35,570 nt of DNA from Rhodoferax sp. (lineage in GTDB: Bacteria; Pseudomonadota; Gammaproteobacteria; Burkholderiales; Burkholderiaceae_C), in assembly GCF_014859475.1 (NCBI RefSeq), contig NZ_JACUUE010000009.1, positions 1-35,570 of the forward strand, written 5' to 3'. The notes beneath the pieces were generated by a model. That model made no database searches, was not told the origin of the DNA, and worked only from the letters and a program-made list of their open reading frames with translations. Positions within the stretch are counted from its first letter, which is position 1. Each line of letters begins with the position of its first letter. Below, one piece after another: positions 27,346-35,570 of the stretch. A program made the position numbers and the translations under genes.

Positions 27346-28149
27346 TCAACCAAGCGCGTTGTGGTAATAATGGGTATCAGTTCGATAGTAGCCGCGGCGC
27401 AGTTCCATGGGCTCATCACGGTAGGTGTAGGCAATGCGCTCCACGCTCAACAAAGGTGTGCCAGGCGCGACTTTCAGCAGTTGCTCATGCAAGGTCGTGG
27501 CAGGTATGGCCCGGATTTTTTCTTCGGCACGCACCATGCGCACATTGAATTCGGTCTCAAAAAGGGCGTACATGGGCCCCTGGTAGTTGGTTAATTGCTC
27601 GGCTGAAAGGCCCTTGAAAGGCGCTGCAGGCAACCAGATGTCTTCCAGGATGATGGGGGTGCCGCCAAAGCTGAGCACGCGGCGCACCTGGAGCACGTTA
27701 TCGCCGTTGTGCAAGTCCAGTGCGCGCGCCACATCGGCATTGGCGCGGTTGCGCTTGCATTCAATGATGTCGCGCTGCGCCGGGCCTTCGCTTCCCCTGG
27801 CGCCACTGTCGGGCACCAATTTCAGGAACCGGAACTGCACCTGTTGCTCGGAATGGGTCGCTACAAAAGTACCCTTGCCTTGACGGCGCACGAGTAGATT
27901 TTCGGCCGCTAATTCATCAATCGCCTTGCGCACCGTGCCCTGGCTTACATGAAAGCGCGCAGCCAAATCCATTTCACTGGGAATCATTTCGCCAGGCTTC
28001 CACTCGCCTGCGCGCAGGCTGTTGAGGATCAGGCCCTTGATTTGCCGGTACAGCGGACTGAAGGCCGGCGTTGGCGTTGGTGCCTGCCAAATAGCGGGCT
28101 CGGGTGCCGTCAAGACTGGCTCGATGACAGGATCAGGAAAGCTTGACAT
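27346..28149 (-). CDS. GntR-family (HutC/UTRA type) transcription regulator next to TCA genes
   Basis: A 267-aa DNA-binding protein. The winged helix-turn-helix spans about 31-98 (SPLYRQIKGLIL, PSEMDLAARFHVSQGTVR, GKGTF). The UTRA ligand-binding domain spans about 110-258 and has the usual start RFLKLVPDSG and end RIAYTYRDEPMELR. The first 28 residues are Pro-rich and unusual. The gene lies between sdhC (same strand) and mdh (divergent), with a palindrome in the shared promoter. I infer it controls the TCA genes and perhaps itself. Its ligand is unknown. Confidence 0.9.
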   Translation of the reverse strand: MSSFPDPVIEPVLTAPEPAIWQAPTPTPAFSPLYRQIKGLILNSLRAGEWKPGEMIPSEMDLAARFHVSQGTVRKAIDELAAENLLVRRQGKGTFVATHSEQQVQFRFLKLVPDSGARGSEGPAQRDIIECKRNRANADVARALDLHNGDNVLQVRRVLSFGGTPIILEDIWLPAAPFKGLSAEQLTNYQGPMYALFETEFNVRMVRAEEKIRAIPATTLHEQLLKVAPGTPLLSVERIAYTYRDEPMELRRGYYRTDTHYYHNALG

Positions 28150-28197
28150 GGTGGGTTTGTCTCAATGAATAACATTGTCGTATTTTGCCGAATCATA

Positions 28198-28209
28198 TCT
28201 TATATAAGA
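28198..28209. promoter_or_regulatory. Palindromic operator candidate between gntR and mdh
   Basis: TCTTATATAAGA is a perfect 12-base palindrome, followed by a further half-site copy ATAAGAC (28211-28217). On the minus strand it lies inside a plausible gntR promoter (TTGTCT at 28219-28214, TATGAT at 28197-28192, 16-base spacer). GntR-family proteins bind such AT-rich palindromes, so self-repression is likely. Identity of the binder is inferred from position. Confidence 0.55.
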
Positions 28210-28220
28210 CATAAGACAAA

Positions 28221-28250
28221 TTGACGAATTAGTACTTTCGAGAGTACACT
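28221..28250 (+). promoter_or_regulatory. Putative mdh promoter with internal palindrome
   Basis: A sigma-70-like pair TTGACG (28221-28226) and TACACT (28245-28250) with an 18-base spacer, 81 bases before the mdh ATG. The spacer holds GTACTTTCGAGAGTAC (28232-28247), palindromic except for one base pair. A protein bound there would block this promoter. Confidence 0.5.
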
Positions 28251-28330
28251 TGGTGCCCTGAAAGGGTGGCTCAACGTTGTTCACCCTGCACCCACCGAAT
28301 TTTTTTCTTAACCCTTCTGGAGATTTCACC

Positions 28331-29317
28331 ATGAGCAAAAAGCCCGTCCGTGTAGCTGTTACCGGTGCCGCAGGTCAAATTGGTTACGCCATTCTGTTTC
28401 GCATCGCCTCCGGCGAAATGTTAGGCAAGGATCAGCCCATCGTGCTGAGCCTGCTTGAAGTCCCGGTTGAAAAAGCCCAGCAGGCCCTGCAAGGGGTCAT
28501 GATGGAGCTGCAAGACTGCGCCTTTCCCTTGCTCGTTGGCATGGAAGCCCACAGCGACCCCATGGCCGCGTTCAAGGACGTGGATTACGCCCTGCTGATC
28601 GGTTCGCGCCCCCGTGGCCCGGGCATGGAACGCGCCGAGCTGCTGGCCGTCAACGCGGAAATTTTCACTGCGCAAGGCAAGGCCCTCAATGCCGTGGCCA
28701 GCCGCGATGTGCGCGTGCTGGTGGTGGGCAACCCGGCCAACACCAACGCCTACATTGCCATGAAGAGCGCCCCCGATCTGCCGCGCAAAAACTTCACGTC
28801 CATGATGCGCCTCGACCACAACCGCGCCTTGAGCCAATTGGCCTCCAAGACCGGCAAGGCTGTGGCTGCCATTGAAAAAATGGCGGTCTGGGGCAACCAC
28901 TCGCCGAGCATGTATGCCGACTACCGTTTTGCCACCATCAATGGCGAGAGCGTCAAGGACATGATCAACGATGCCTCCTGGAACAAGGACGTGTTCCTGC
29001 CGACCGTTGGCAAGCGCGGCGCAGCCATCATTGCTGCGCGCGGTGTGTCTTCGGCAGCCTCGGCAGCGAACGCCGCCATCGATCACATGCGCGACTGGGC
29101 TTTGGGCTCCAACGGCAAGTGGGTCACCATGGGTATTCCCTCCAACGGCGAATACGGCATTCCGAAGGACACCATGTTTGGCTTCCCTGTCACCTGCGAA
29201 GGTGGCGAGTACAAACTGGTCGAAGGATTGTCCATTGACGCCTTCAGCCAGGAATGCATCAACAAGACGCTGAAAGAACTTCAGGACGAGCAGGCCGGCA
29301 TCGCCCACCTGCTGTAA
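28331..29317 (+). CDS. mdh: Malate dehydrogenase (NAD-dependent)
   Basis: Oxidises malate to oxaloacetate in the TCA cycle. I start at ATG 28331 with GGAG upstream; the frame is open from 28277 without a ribosome site. The 328-aa protein has the NAD fold [13 protein letters not shown] (8-20), the substrate loop [10 protein letters not shown] (92-101), [18 protein letters not shown] and the catalytic His190 in VWGNHSPSM. It is the TGAAGQI type of malate dehydrogenase common in betaproteobacteria. It heads an operon with the citE-like gene, 21 bases on, and acnB. Confidence 0.97.
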   Translation: MSKKPVRVAVTGAAGQIGYAILFRIASGEMLGKDQPIVLSLLEVPVEKAQQALQGVMMELQDCAFPLLVGMEAHSDPMAAFKDVDYALLIGSRPRGPGMERAELLAVNAEIFTAQGKALNAVASRDVRVLVVGNPANTNAYIAMKSAPDLPRKNFTSMMRLDHNRALSQLASKTGKAVAAIEKMAVWGNHSPSMYADYRFATINGESVKDMINDASWNKDVFLPTVGKRGAAIIAARGVSSAASAANAAIDHMRDWALGSNGKWVTMGIPSNGEYGIPKDTMFGFPVTCEGGEYKLVEGLSIDAFSQECINKTLKELQDEQAGIAHLL

Positions 29318-29338
29318 AACCAGCCCAGAGTCTGGCTC

Positions 29339-30385
29339 GTGACCCACCCGCGGGACGTATTGCTGGGCCCGGCAGCGGGCCCACCGCTGCCGGTGTGTGA
29401 CCACTACTGCGGCGTCCATGCGCGCATGGTCAAGAGCTTGGCTTTGCAAGCCGAACTGGCACAAGAGCTGGGCACCTGCGCTTTTGATGTGACACTCGAT
29501 TGCGAGGATGGCGCCCCCGTCGGTGGCGAACAAGACCACGCCCAGATGGTCGCAGAGCTGGCTAATAGCGCCTGGTCTGCCAGCCAGCAGCTGGCACCCC
29601 GGCACCGCGCTCGCATCGCAGCCCGGGTGCACCCGGTAGATCACCCCGCGTTTGCGCAGGATGTGGCCGCCATCATCGGGCGCTCGGCACAGGCTTTGTG
29701 CCACGTAATGATTCCAAAGGTGGACTCGGTGGCAGACATTGAGCGCGCCCTGAGCCAGATTGACCCGGCTGAAAAAGCCAACGGTCGTGCCAGACACTTG
29801 CCGCTGCACGTGTTGATTGAGTCACCACTTGCGGTGCACCATGTGGCAGCCATTGCTGCGCATCCCCGCGTTGAATCGCTCAGTTTTGGTTTGATGGACT
29901 TTGTCTCGTCCCATGGCGGTGCGATTCCGGCCAGCGCCATGGGCATGTCTGAACTCAGTCTGCCCGAGGACCTTGATCAATTCAGTCACCCGCTGGTGGT
30001 GCGCGCCAAGCTGGCTATTTCAGCGGCTTGTCACGCCTTTGGCAAAGTGGCTTCTCATTGCGTGGTGACCGAGTTCAAGAGCGCTGTCAGACTGAAAAAG
30101 GCAGCCAGCTACGCCAGCCGCGCCCTGGGCTTCGCCCGCATGTGGAGCATCCACCCGGATCAGATTCGCCCCATCCTGGCGGCATTCGCGCCAGCAGCCA
30201 ATGAAGTAGATCAAGCCAGCCGCATCCTCTGTGCCGCGCATGCCGCAGATTGGGCGCCCATTTCAATTGATGGCCATTTGCATGACCGCGCCAGTTATCG
30301 TTATTTTTGGCAAGTGCTGATGCGGGCCCATCAAACCGCGAAATTGCAAAGCCATGATCCTGCCCAGGTCTTTTTCTCTCCCTGA
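29339..30385 (+). CDS. HpcH/HpaI aldolase - citrate lyase beta (CitE)-like protein
   Basis: A 348-aa TIM-barrel protein, apparently starting at GTG 29339, 21 bases after mdh. It keeps the CitE-family residues: DCEDG (54-58), Arg96 in ARVHP, IPK with Lys127, Glu161 in LIESPLA and Asp187 in FGLMDF; the last two are the expected Mg2+ ligands. Related enzymes cleave citryl-CoA, malyl-CoA or citramalyl-CoA. There is no citrate lyase alpha or gamma subunit nearby, so it is not a classic citrate lyase. Placement between mdh and acnB suggests a TCA-linked C-C lyase, perhaps on malyl- or citramalyl-CoA; this is inference. Confidence 0.85.
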   Translation: MTHPRDVLLGPAAGPPLPVCDHYCGVHARMVKSLALQAELAQELGTCAFDVTLDCEDGAPVGGEQDHAQMVAELANSAWSASQQLAPRHRARIAARVHPVDHPAFAQDVAAIIGRSAQALCHVMIPKVDSVADIERALSQIDPAEKANGRARHLPLHVLIESPLAVHHVAAIAAHPRVESLSFGLMDFVSSHGGAIPASAMGMSELSLPEDLDQFSHPLVVRAKLAISAACHAFGKVASHCVVTEFKSAVRLKKAASYASRALGFARMWSIHPDQIRPILAAFAPAANEVDQASRILCAAHAADWAPISIDGHLHDRASYRYFWQVLMRAHQTAKLQSHDPAQVFFSP

Positions 30386-30495
30386 TGATGGCCAATCTTA
30401 TCCATAGGCTCTTGCCTGTTGCTTTTGCTTGACCGCCTGACCACCATCACCTGTTATTACCACCCAGCGCATTTTTTGATTTAAAAGGAGTTCCC

Positions 30496-33093
30496 ATGTT
30501 GCAAACTTACCGTGCCCACGTCGCCGAACGCGCCGCACTCGGCATTCCCGCACTGCCCTTGACGGCACAGCAAACCGCTGCACTGATTGAGTTGCTCAAA
30601 AACCCGCCCAAGGGTGAAGAGGCTTTCTTGCTTGAATTAATCACGCACCGTGTGCCAGCGGGCGTGGACGATGCTGCCAAAGTCAAGGCCAGCTACCTCG
30701 CCGCTGTGGCGCACGGTACCGAAAAATGCAGCCTTATCAGCCGTGAAAAGGCCACTGAATTGCTCGGCACCATGCTCGGTGGTTACAACCTGACCCCGCT
30801 GATCGATCTGCTCGACGATGCAGCCGTGGCCGGCGTGGCTGCAGAAGCCCTGAAGAAAACCCTGCTGATGTTCGACCAGTTCCATGACGTCAAGGAAAAG
30901 GCCGACAAAGGCAACGTGCTCGCCAAAGCCGTGCTGCAAAGCTGGGCCGATGCCGAGTGGTTCACCAGCCGCCCGGAAGTGCCGCAAAGCATCACCCTGA
31001 CCGTATTCAAGGTCACCGGTGAAACCAATACCGACGACCTGTCCCCCGCCCCCGATGCCTGGAGCCGCCCCGACATCCCGCTGCACGCGCTGGCCATGCT
31101 CAAAAACAAACGCGACGGCATCACCCCCGAAGAAGACAGCAAGCGCGGCCCGGTCAAGTTCATCGAAGACCTGCGTGCCCGTGGCAACTTGGTGGCCTAC
31201 GTGGGCGACGTGGTCGGCACCGGCTCCAGCCGCAAGTCTGCCACCAACAGCGTACTGTGGTTCACCGGCGAAGACATCCCCTTTGTGCCCAACAAGCGTT
31301 TTGGCGGTGTCTGCCTGGGTGCCAAGATTGCGCCGATTTTTTACAACACCATGGAAGATGCGGGTGCCCTGCCGATCGAGCTGGATGTGAGCCAGATGAA
31401 CATGGGCGACACCATCGAGTTGCGCCCTTATGACGGTCAAGCCCTTAAAGACGGCAAAGTCATCGCCGAGTTCAAGCTCAAGAGCGAGGTCTTGTTTGAC
31501 GAAGTGCGCGCCGGTGGCCGCATTCCCCTGATCATTGGCCGCGGCCTCACCAGCAAGGCGCGCGAAGCCCTGGGGCTGCCGGTGTCAACCCTGTTCCGTC
31601 TGCCGCAAAACCCCAAAGCCACCGGCAAGGGTTTCACACTGGCGCAAAAAATGGTCGGCCGTGCCTGTGGTCTGCCTGAAGGTCAGGGTGTGTTGCCCGG
31701 CACCTACTGTGAACCCAGGATGACCAGCGTCGGCTCGCAGGACACCACCGGCCCGATGACCCGCGACGAGCTCAAAGACCTGGCCTGCCTGGGCTTCAGC
31801 GCCGACCTGGTGATGCAGTCCTTCTGCCACACCGCGGCTTACCCCAAGCTGGTGGACGTCAAGATGCACCACGAACTGCCAGAGTTCATGAGCAACCGCG
31901 GCGGCATTCCACTGCGCCCGGGTGACGGCATCATCCACAGCTGGCTCAACCGCATGCTCTTGCCCGACACCGTGGGCACCGGCGGCGACAGCCACACCCG
32001 CTTCCCGATCGGCATCAGCTTCCCGGCCGGCTCAGGCCTGGTCGCCTTTGCTGCGGCCACTGGCGTCATGCCGCTGGACATGCCTGAGAGCGTGCTGGTG
32101 CGCTTCAAAGGCAAGATGCAACCGGGTGTCACACTGCGTGACCTGGTCAATGCCATTCCGTTGTACGCCATCAAGTCGGGCGAATTGACTGTGGCCAAGC
32201 AAGGCAAGAAAAACGTGTTCTCGGGCCGCATTCTTGAAATCGAAGGTTTGCCAGACCTCAAGGTTGAGCAGGCGTTTGAACTCTCGGACGCGTCCGCCGA
32301 ACGCAGCGCTGCCGGTTGCACGGTACACCTCAACAAAGAGCCGATCATCGAGTACCTCAACAGTAACATTGTCATGCTCAAGTGGATGATTGCCAATGGC
32401 TACTCGGACGTGCGCACCATCAACCGCCGCATCAAGGCCATGCAAGCCTGGCTGGAGAATCCGCAACTACTCAAGCGTGATGACGATGCCGGGTACGCCA
32501 GCGTGATCGAGATCGACCTGGCCGACATTCATGAGCCGATCGTGGCCTGCCCGAATGACCCCGACGACGTAAAAACCCTGTCGGACGTGGCTGGCTCCAA
32601 AATTGAAGAAGTGTTCATCGGTTCGTGCATGACCAACATTGGCCACTTCCGCGCCGCCTCCAAATTATTGGAAAACAAGCGCGACATCCCGGTCAAGCTG
32701 TGGATGGCACCGCCCACCAAGATGGATGCCAAGCAGCTCACCCAAGAAGGCCATTACGGCGTGCTGGGTTCTGCCGGCGCGCGCATGGAAATGCCGGGTT
32801 GCAGTCTGTGCATGGGCAACCAGGCGCAGGTGAAAGAAGGTGCCACGGTGTTCTCAACGTCCACCCGCAACTTCCCGAACCGCCTGGGCAAGAACAGCAA
32901 TGTGTATTTGGGCAGCGCCGAATTGGCTGCCATCTGCGCCAAACTGGGCCGCATCCCGACCAAGGAAGAGTACATGGCCGACATGGGCGTGCTGACGGCC
33001 GCCAGCAGCAAAATCTACCAGTACCTGAACTTTGACAAGGTGCAGGACTACACCGATGCTGCGGCCTCGGTGAAGGACACCGCCACGGTCTGA
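30496..33093 (+). CDS. acnB: Aconitate hydratase B
   Basis: Interconverts citrate and isocitrate with a [4Fe-4S] cluster; apo-AcnB can also bind mRNA in E. coli. The 865-aa protein has the AcnB domain order: HEAT-like N-domain (1-about 160), swivelling domain (about 165-370, [11 protein letters not shown]), then the catalytic domains. Cluster cysteines are Cys711 ([10 protein letters not shown]), Cys769 and Cys772 (PGCSLCMGN). The ribosome site AAAAGGAG is strong. A 110-base gap after the citE-like gene may hold an extra promoter. No anomalies seen. Confidence 0.98.
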   Translation: MLQTYRAHVAERAALGIPALPLTAQQTAALIELLKNPPKGEEAFLLELITHRVPAGVDDAAKVKASYLAAVAHGTEKCSLISREKATELLGTMLGGYNLTPLIDLLDDAAVAGVAAEALKKTLLMFDQFHDVKEKADKGNVLAKAVLQSWADAEWFTSRPEVPQSITLTVFKVTGETNTDDLSPAPDAWSRPDIPLHALAMLKNKRDGITPEEDSKRGPVKFIEDLRARGNLVAYVGDVVGTGSSRKSATNSVLWFTGEDIPFVPNKRFGGVCLGAKIAPIFYNTMEDAGALPIELDVSQMNMGDTIELRPYDGQALKDGKVIAEFKLKSEVLFDEVRAGGRIPLIIGRGLTSKAREALGLPVSTLFRLPQNPKATGKGFTLAQKMVGRACGLPEGQGVLPGTYCEPRMTSVGSQDTTGPMTRDELKDLACLGFSADLVMQSFCHTAAYPKLVDVKMHHELPEFMSNRGGIPLRPGDGIIHSWLNRMLLPDTVGTGGDSHTRFPIGISFPAGSGLVAFAAATGVMPLDMPESVLVRFKGKMQPGVTLRDLVNAIPLYAIKSGELTVAKQGKKNVFSGRILEIEGLPDLKVEQAFELSDASAERSAAGCTVHLNKEPIIEYLNSNIVMLKWMIANGYSDVRTINRRIKAMQAWLENPQLLKRDDDAGYASVIEIDLADIHEPIVACPNDPDDVKTLSDVAGSKIEEVFIGSCMTNIGHFRAASKLLENKRDIPVKLWMAPPTKMDAKQLTQEGHYGVLGSAGARMEMPGCSLCMGNQAQVKEGATVFSTSTRNFPNRLGKNSNVYLGSAELAAICAKLGRIPTKEEYMADMGVLTAASSKIYQYLNFDKVQDYTDAAASVKDTATV

Positions 33094-33152
33094 TTTGCCT
33101 TGCTCAAGCGGCGTCTCAAGAGACGCTGCCCGGTGCACTACCATAGCCATAG

Positions 33153-33187
33153 CGCCCTGCAGTCGCCACTGTGGGGCGTTTGCATTT
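33153..33187 (+). terminator. Possible rho-independent terminator after acnB
   Basis: CGCCCTGCAGT (33153-33163) and ACTGTGGGGCG (33168-33178) form an 11-position stem with two mismatches and a 4-base loop, followed by the T-rich TTTGCATTTCT. An earlier perfect stem GCGTCTC-AA-GAGACGC (33113-33128) lacks a T tract. The mdh-citE-acnB transcript probably ends here. Confidence 0.5.
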
Positions 33188-33219
33188 CTGATGGCAGCCG
33201 CTGACAGTTAAACTCGGGG

Positions 33220-33237
33220 CAGTCATCAAACCGTCAT
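33220..33237 (+). promoter_or_regulatory. Pho-box-like direct repeat before the DUF47-pit operon
   Basis: CAGTCAT-CAAA-CCGTCAT: two 7-base copies separated by 4 AT-rich bases, close to the PhoB consensus CTGTCAT-N4-CTGTCAT. It lies 29 bases before the DUF47 start and just after a possible -10 (TAAACT, 33209-33214). That position favours repression. PhoB repression of an orfA-pit pair is known in Sinorhizobium meliloti. Confidence 0.6.
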
Positions 33238-33266
33238 GGTTTTGAAACAATTCCGAGGAGTTCCCT

Positions 33267-33914
33267 GTGTTTTTTGGCAAACTGCTTCCGCGCGACACCA
33301 ATTTTTTCAAACTGTTCAACCAACACAGCGATCACATCGTCGAGGCAGCGCATGCCTTTTCCAAACTGGTGGCCAATTACAGCGATCTGGCCCTGCGTGA
33401 AAAATACCACCGCGAGGTGAATCAGGCCGAAGGCGCTGCAGACCGCATCACGCATGAGGTCAACAAGGCACTGCACAAGACCTTCATCACGCCGATCGAC
33501 CGTGAACAAATTCACAATCTGATCAATACCATGGACGATGTGGCCGACCTGATTCAGGATTCCGCCGAGACCATGGCCTTGTACGACATCCATAACATGA
33601 CCGATGAGATCACACGGCTCACCGAGTTGAGCGTCAAATGCTGCGAACGGGTCCGCGCCGCGGTGCAATTGCTAAACAAGATTGCCAACCCATCCACCGC
33701 CGATGCCGCTTTGAAAACCTGCGATGAAATTGATAAATTGGAAAGCGATGCCGACCGCGTGATGCGCACTGCCATGAGCAAATTGTTCCGCGAGGAACCC
33801 GATGTGCGTGAGATCATCAAACTTAAAGCCATTTACGAATTGCTGGAGACCATCACTGACCGCTGTGAAGACGTGGCCAACCTGATCGAGGGCGTGGTCC
33901 TCGAAAACTCCTGA
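33267..33914 (+). CDS. DUF47 / PhoU-like protein, Pit-associated regulator
   Basis: A 215-aa helical protein of the DUF47 family, distantly like PhoU, commonly encoded directly before pit. The start is GTG 33267, with GAGGAG upstream. Family-typical stretches are FFGKLLPRDTNFFKLF (N-terminus), EGAADRITHEVNKALHKTFITPIDREQIH (about 54-82, given here as a position rather than a single motif) and DRCEDVANLIEGVVLE (C-terminus). Acidic and charged helices suggest metal-linked bundling as in PhoU. The pit ATG follows after 20 bases. It probably modulates Pit transport; exact mechanism unknown. Confidence 0.9.
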   Translation: MFFGKLLPRDTNFFKLFNQHSDHIVEAAHAFSKLVANYSDLALREKYHREVNQAEGAADRITHEVNKALHKTFITPIDREQIHNLINTMDDVADLIQDSAETMALYDIHNMTDEITRLTELSVKCCERVRAAVQLLNKIANPSTADAALKTCDEIDKLESDADRVMRTAMSKLFREEPDVREIIKLKAIYELLETITDRCEDVANLIEGVVLENS

Positions 33915-33934
33915 TTGGGGCGAGGTTCAGGCTC

Positions 33935-34969
33935 ATGGAAACTGTTCAAACTGCGCTGTGGGTGGTTGTTGTTCTGGTGTTGATGGCCGTCGTGTTCGAC
34001 TTTATGAACGGTTTTCACGATGCCGCCAATTCCATTGCCACCGTAGTCTCTACCGGTGTGCTCAAGCCGGGGCAAGCTGTGGTCTTCGCTGCCTTTTTCA
34101 ATGTGGCGGCCATTTTTATCTTCCACCTGAGTGTTGCTGCCACCATTGGAAAGGGCATTGTGCTGCCCGGCATCGTCGATACCCACGTGGTTTTTGGCGC
34201 TCTGGTTGGCGCTATCGTGTGGAACTTCATCACCTGGTACTACGGCATTCCCAGCAGTTCTTCGCACGCCCTGATTGGCGGCATTGTGGGGGCTGCCATC
34301 TCCAAGGCGGGTGTTGGCTCGTTAATTTCTGTCGGTATTATAAAAACCGTGGTGTTTATTTTCGTCTCACCCCTGCTGGGTTTTTTACTCGGATCCGTCA
34401 TGATGATTCTGGTGTCCTGGAGCTTTCGCAACTTCAGGCCGCTCAAAGTTGACAAATGGTTCAGGCGCTGGCAATTGGTTTCTGCAGGTGCCTACAGCCT
34501 GGGGCACGGGGGCAACGATGCGCAAAAAACCATTGGCATCATCTGGATGCTGTTGATCGCCACCGGCTACACCAATGTGACCGACAGCACGCCGCCGACC
34601 TGGGTCATTCTGATCTGTTACACAGCCATTGGCCTGGGCACCATGTTTGGTGGCTGGCGCATTGTGAAAACGATGGGGCAAAAAATCACCAAACTCAAGC
34701 CGGTAGGTGGGTTTTGTGCCGAAACCGGCGGTGCCATCACCTTGTTTTTAGCGACCGCCTTGGGCGTTCCGGTGTCAACCACACACACTATCACCGGCGC
34801 CATTGTGGGCGTGGGTGCCTCACGGCGCGCCAGCTCGGTGCGTTGGGGCTTGGCCGGCAACATCATCTGGGCCTGGATTTTGACCATTCCAGCCAGTGCA
34901 TTTGTTGCGGCGGTGGCTTACTGGATCAGTAAGGGCCTGTTAATAAATAACCTATCCAATTCAGTCTGA
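33935..34969 (+). CDS. pit: Low-affinity inorganic phosphate transporter, Pit family
   Basis: Inner-membrane symporter taking up metal-phosphate complexes with protons. The 344-aa protein has the two Pit repeats: DFMNGFHDAANSIA (about 21-34) and HGGNDAQKTIGI (about 190-201). SSSHALIGGIVG and STTHTITGAIVGVG are further paired motifs. About ten hydrophobic segments are visible. The last residues, LLINNLSNSV, overlap the end of a degraded transposase reading on the other strand, so the native C-terminus may have been replaced by insertion-sequence DNA. It is probably co-transcribed with the DUF47 gene under the Pho-box-like site. Confidence 0.95.
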   Translation: METVQTALWVVVVLVLMAVVFDFMNGFHDAANSIATVVSTGVLKPGQAVVFAAFFNVAAIFIFHLSVAATIGKGIVLPGIVDTHVVFGALVGAIVWNFITWYYGIPSSSSHALIGGIVGAAISKAGVGSLISVGIIKTVVFIFVSPLLGFLLGSVMMILVSWSFRNFRPLKVDKWFRRWQLVSAGAYSLGHGGNDAQKTIGIIWMLLIATGYTNVTDSTPPTWVILICYTAIGLGTMFGGWRIVKTMGQKITKLKPVGGFCAETGGAITLFLATALGVPVSTTHTITGAIVGVGASRRASSVRWGLAGNIIWAWILTIPASAFVAAVAYWISKGLLINNLSNSV

Positions 34970-35570
34970 CCGGATGCAGTAGTTCCAGTCACCATGGGAT
35001 TCGTTGCGGTCAATTTTTATGTCCGCCATCTGCGCATCGGAGATGACCAAACCTTTTGGATACTAGGCGGTGTCGAGTTCGGCTTGCACCGTCAAGCCAC
35101 TGCGCGTTTTGGTGTTGGCAATGAGGTTGACGATGACCTCATGACTGACCAGCGGACGGCCACGCCAATTCATGGTGATGAACGAGAAGAGGCGATGTTC
35201 GATCTTGTTCCACTTGCTCGTTCCTGGAGGAAAGTGGTGAACCTCAATCTCCATTCCAATCTCTTTGGCCAGTTGACTGAGTTCGAGCTTCCACAGGCGA
35301 ACGCGATGCCCATTACTGCCGCCACTGTCAGCGGTAGTGGTCAATTTTTTGGCTTGGCGGTAGCGCTCTTTGCCCATGCTTAACCACCAGCGTCGAATGG
35401 TTTGCACGGCAAATGCAGAGGTGTCATGGTCAGTACCCACACTGACCCATGCCTCATCAGCGCCAATGTCATAAACCCCGTATGGATTCGCGCGACCGAG
35501 ATCCTTGTCAATGAAGTCGTGAACCTGAACTTTGTCAGGCGCTCCCGAGTTCGATAGTTAAATTTGTAAG
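34961..35570 (-). pseudogene. Degraded ISAzo13-family transposase (C-terminal part, runs off the window)
   Basis: The minus-strand frame 35063-35440 and its extension read as the end of an ISAzo13-type transposase. Seen motifs are QVHDFIDKDLGRANPYGVYD, TIRRWWLSMGK, TADSGGSNGHRVRLWK, HHFPPGTSKWNKIEHRLF and NWRGRPLVSHEVIVNLIA. The gene is broken: an amber codon TAG at 35063-35065 interrupts ELDTA and YPKGLVISDAQMA, after which the frame stays transposase-like to a TGA at 34961-34963 (GDWNYCIRSD). Upstream, around 35535-35560, a TAA lies in frame and the conserved linker before QVHDF seems shortened, with a NYRTRE-like match in another frame, suggesting a frameshift. The N-terminal part lies beyond the window. 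Confidence 0.85.

Noticed and set aside
30395-30408. ATCTTATCCATAGG before acnB as a second GntR-regulator operator
   Set aside because: Only one half matches the gntR-mdh palindrome well. Too degenerate to call as a site; mentioned only as something to test.
33113-33128. Stem GCGTCTC-AA-GAGACGC after acnB as a terminator
   Set aside because: No T tract follows and the loop is only two bases; the later stem at 33153-33178 with a T-rich tail fits better.

Overview
This window looks like chromosomal DNA of a betaproteobacterium of the order Burkholderiales, most likely a Comamonadaceae member near Rhodoferax or Polaromonas. I infer this from protein sequences, the high GC content and gene order; no search was run. 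Almost everything is housekeeping metabolism with high-GC codon use and tight operons. I see no CRISPR array, no recognisable defence locus and no secondary-metabolite cluster. Layout: (1) 1-5219 holds the tail of an unidentified gene, then lysM-dprA on the minus strand, diverging from a plus-strand chain def-fmt-azlC-azlD whose genes overlap by 1-4 bases. (2) 5241-7887 holds pyruvate kinase and class II fructose-bisphosphate aldolase, each with repeated motifs in the leader. (3) 7888-8818 is a gene-poor island. It begins with what looks like a group II intron remnant, continues with hairpin-rich DNA, and ends at the terminator and 3' end of tRNA-Pro(CGG). (4) 8819-10213 holds ispB with tRNA-Pro behind it, and a divergent tRNA-Arg(CCT) on the other strand. 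(5) 10230-21992 is a long minus-strand biosynthetic block. In transcription order it reads leuC, an entericidin-like lipoprotein, leuD, leuB, asd, fimV, truA, trpF, a palindromic repeat, trpB, trpA, accD. (6) 22052-28149 holds a GntR-family regulator and the succinate dehydrogenase/citrate synthase operon sdhC-D-A-B-E-gltA, closed by a clear terminator. (7) 28198-33093 holds mdh, a citrate-lyase-beta-like gene and acnB, divergent from the GntR gene. (8) 33220-34969 holds a DUF47 gene and the phosphate transporter pit behind a Pho-box-like repeat. A decayed ISAzo13-type transposase ends the window. How the genes work together: regions 6 and 7 form a TCA-cycle locus with citrate synthase, aconitase B, succinate dehydrogenase and malate dehydrogenase. 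The GntR gene sits between the two arms with a palindrome in the shared promoter. A perfect FNR/ANR-type site stands upstream of sdhC, suggesting oxygen control. Leu, Trp and aspartate-family (asd) synthesis share one long block with the first step of fatty-acid synthesis (accD) and a tRNA-modifying enzyme (truA). The best candidates for a second look are the FNR box at sdhC, the Pho box at DUF47-pit, the paired palindromes between gntR and mdh, the CitE-like enzyme in the TCA operon, the relic island beside tRNA-Pro, the lipoprotein inside the leu operon, and the broken transposase abutting pit. I found no convincing wholly new multi-gene system.
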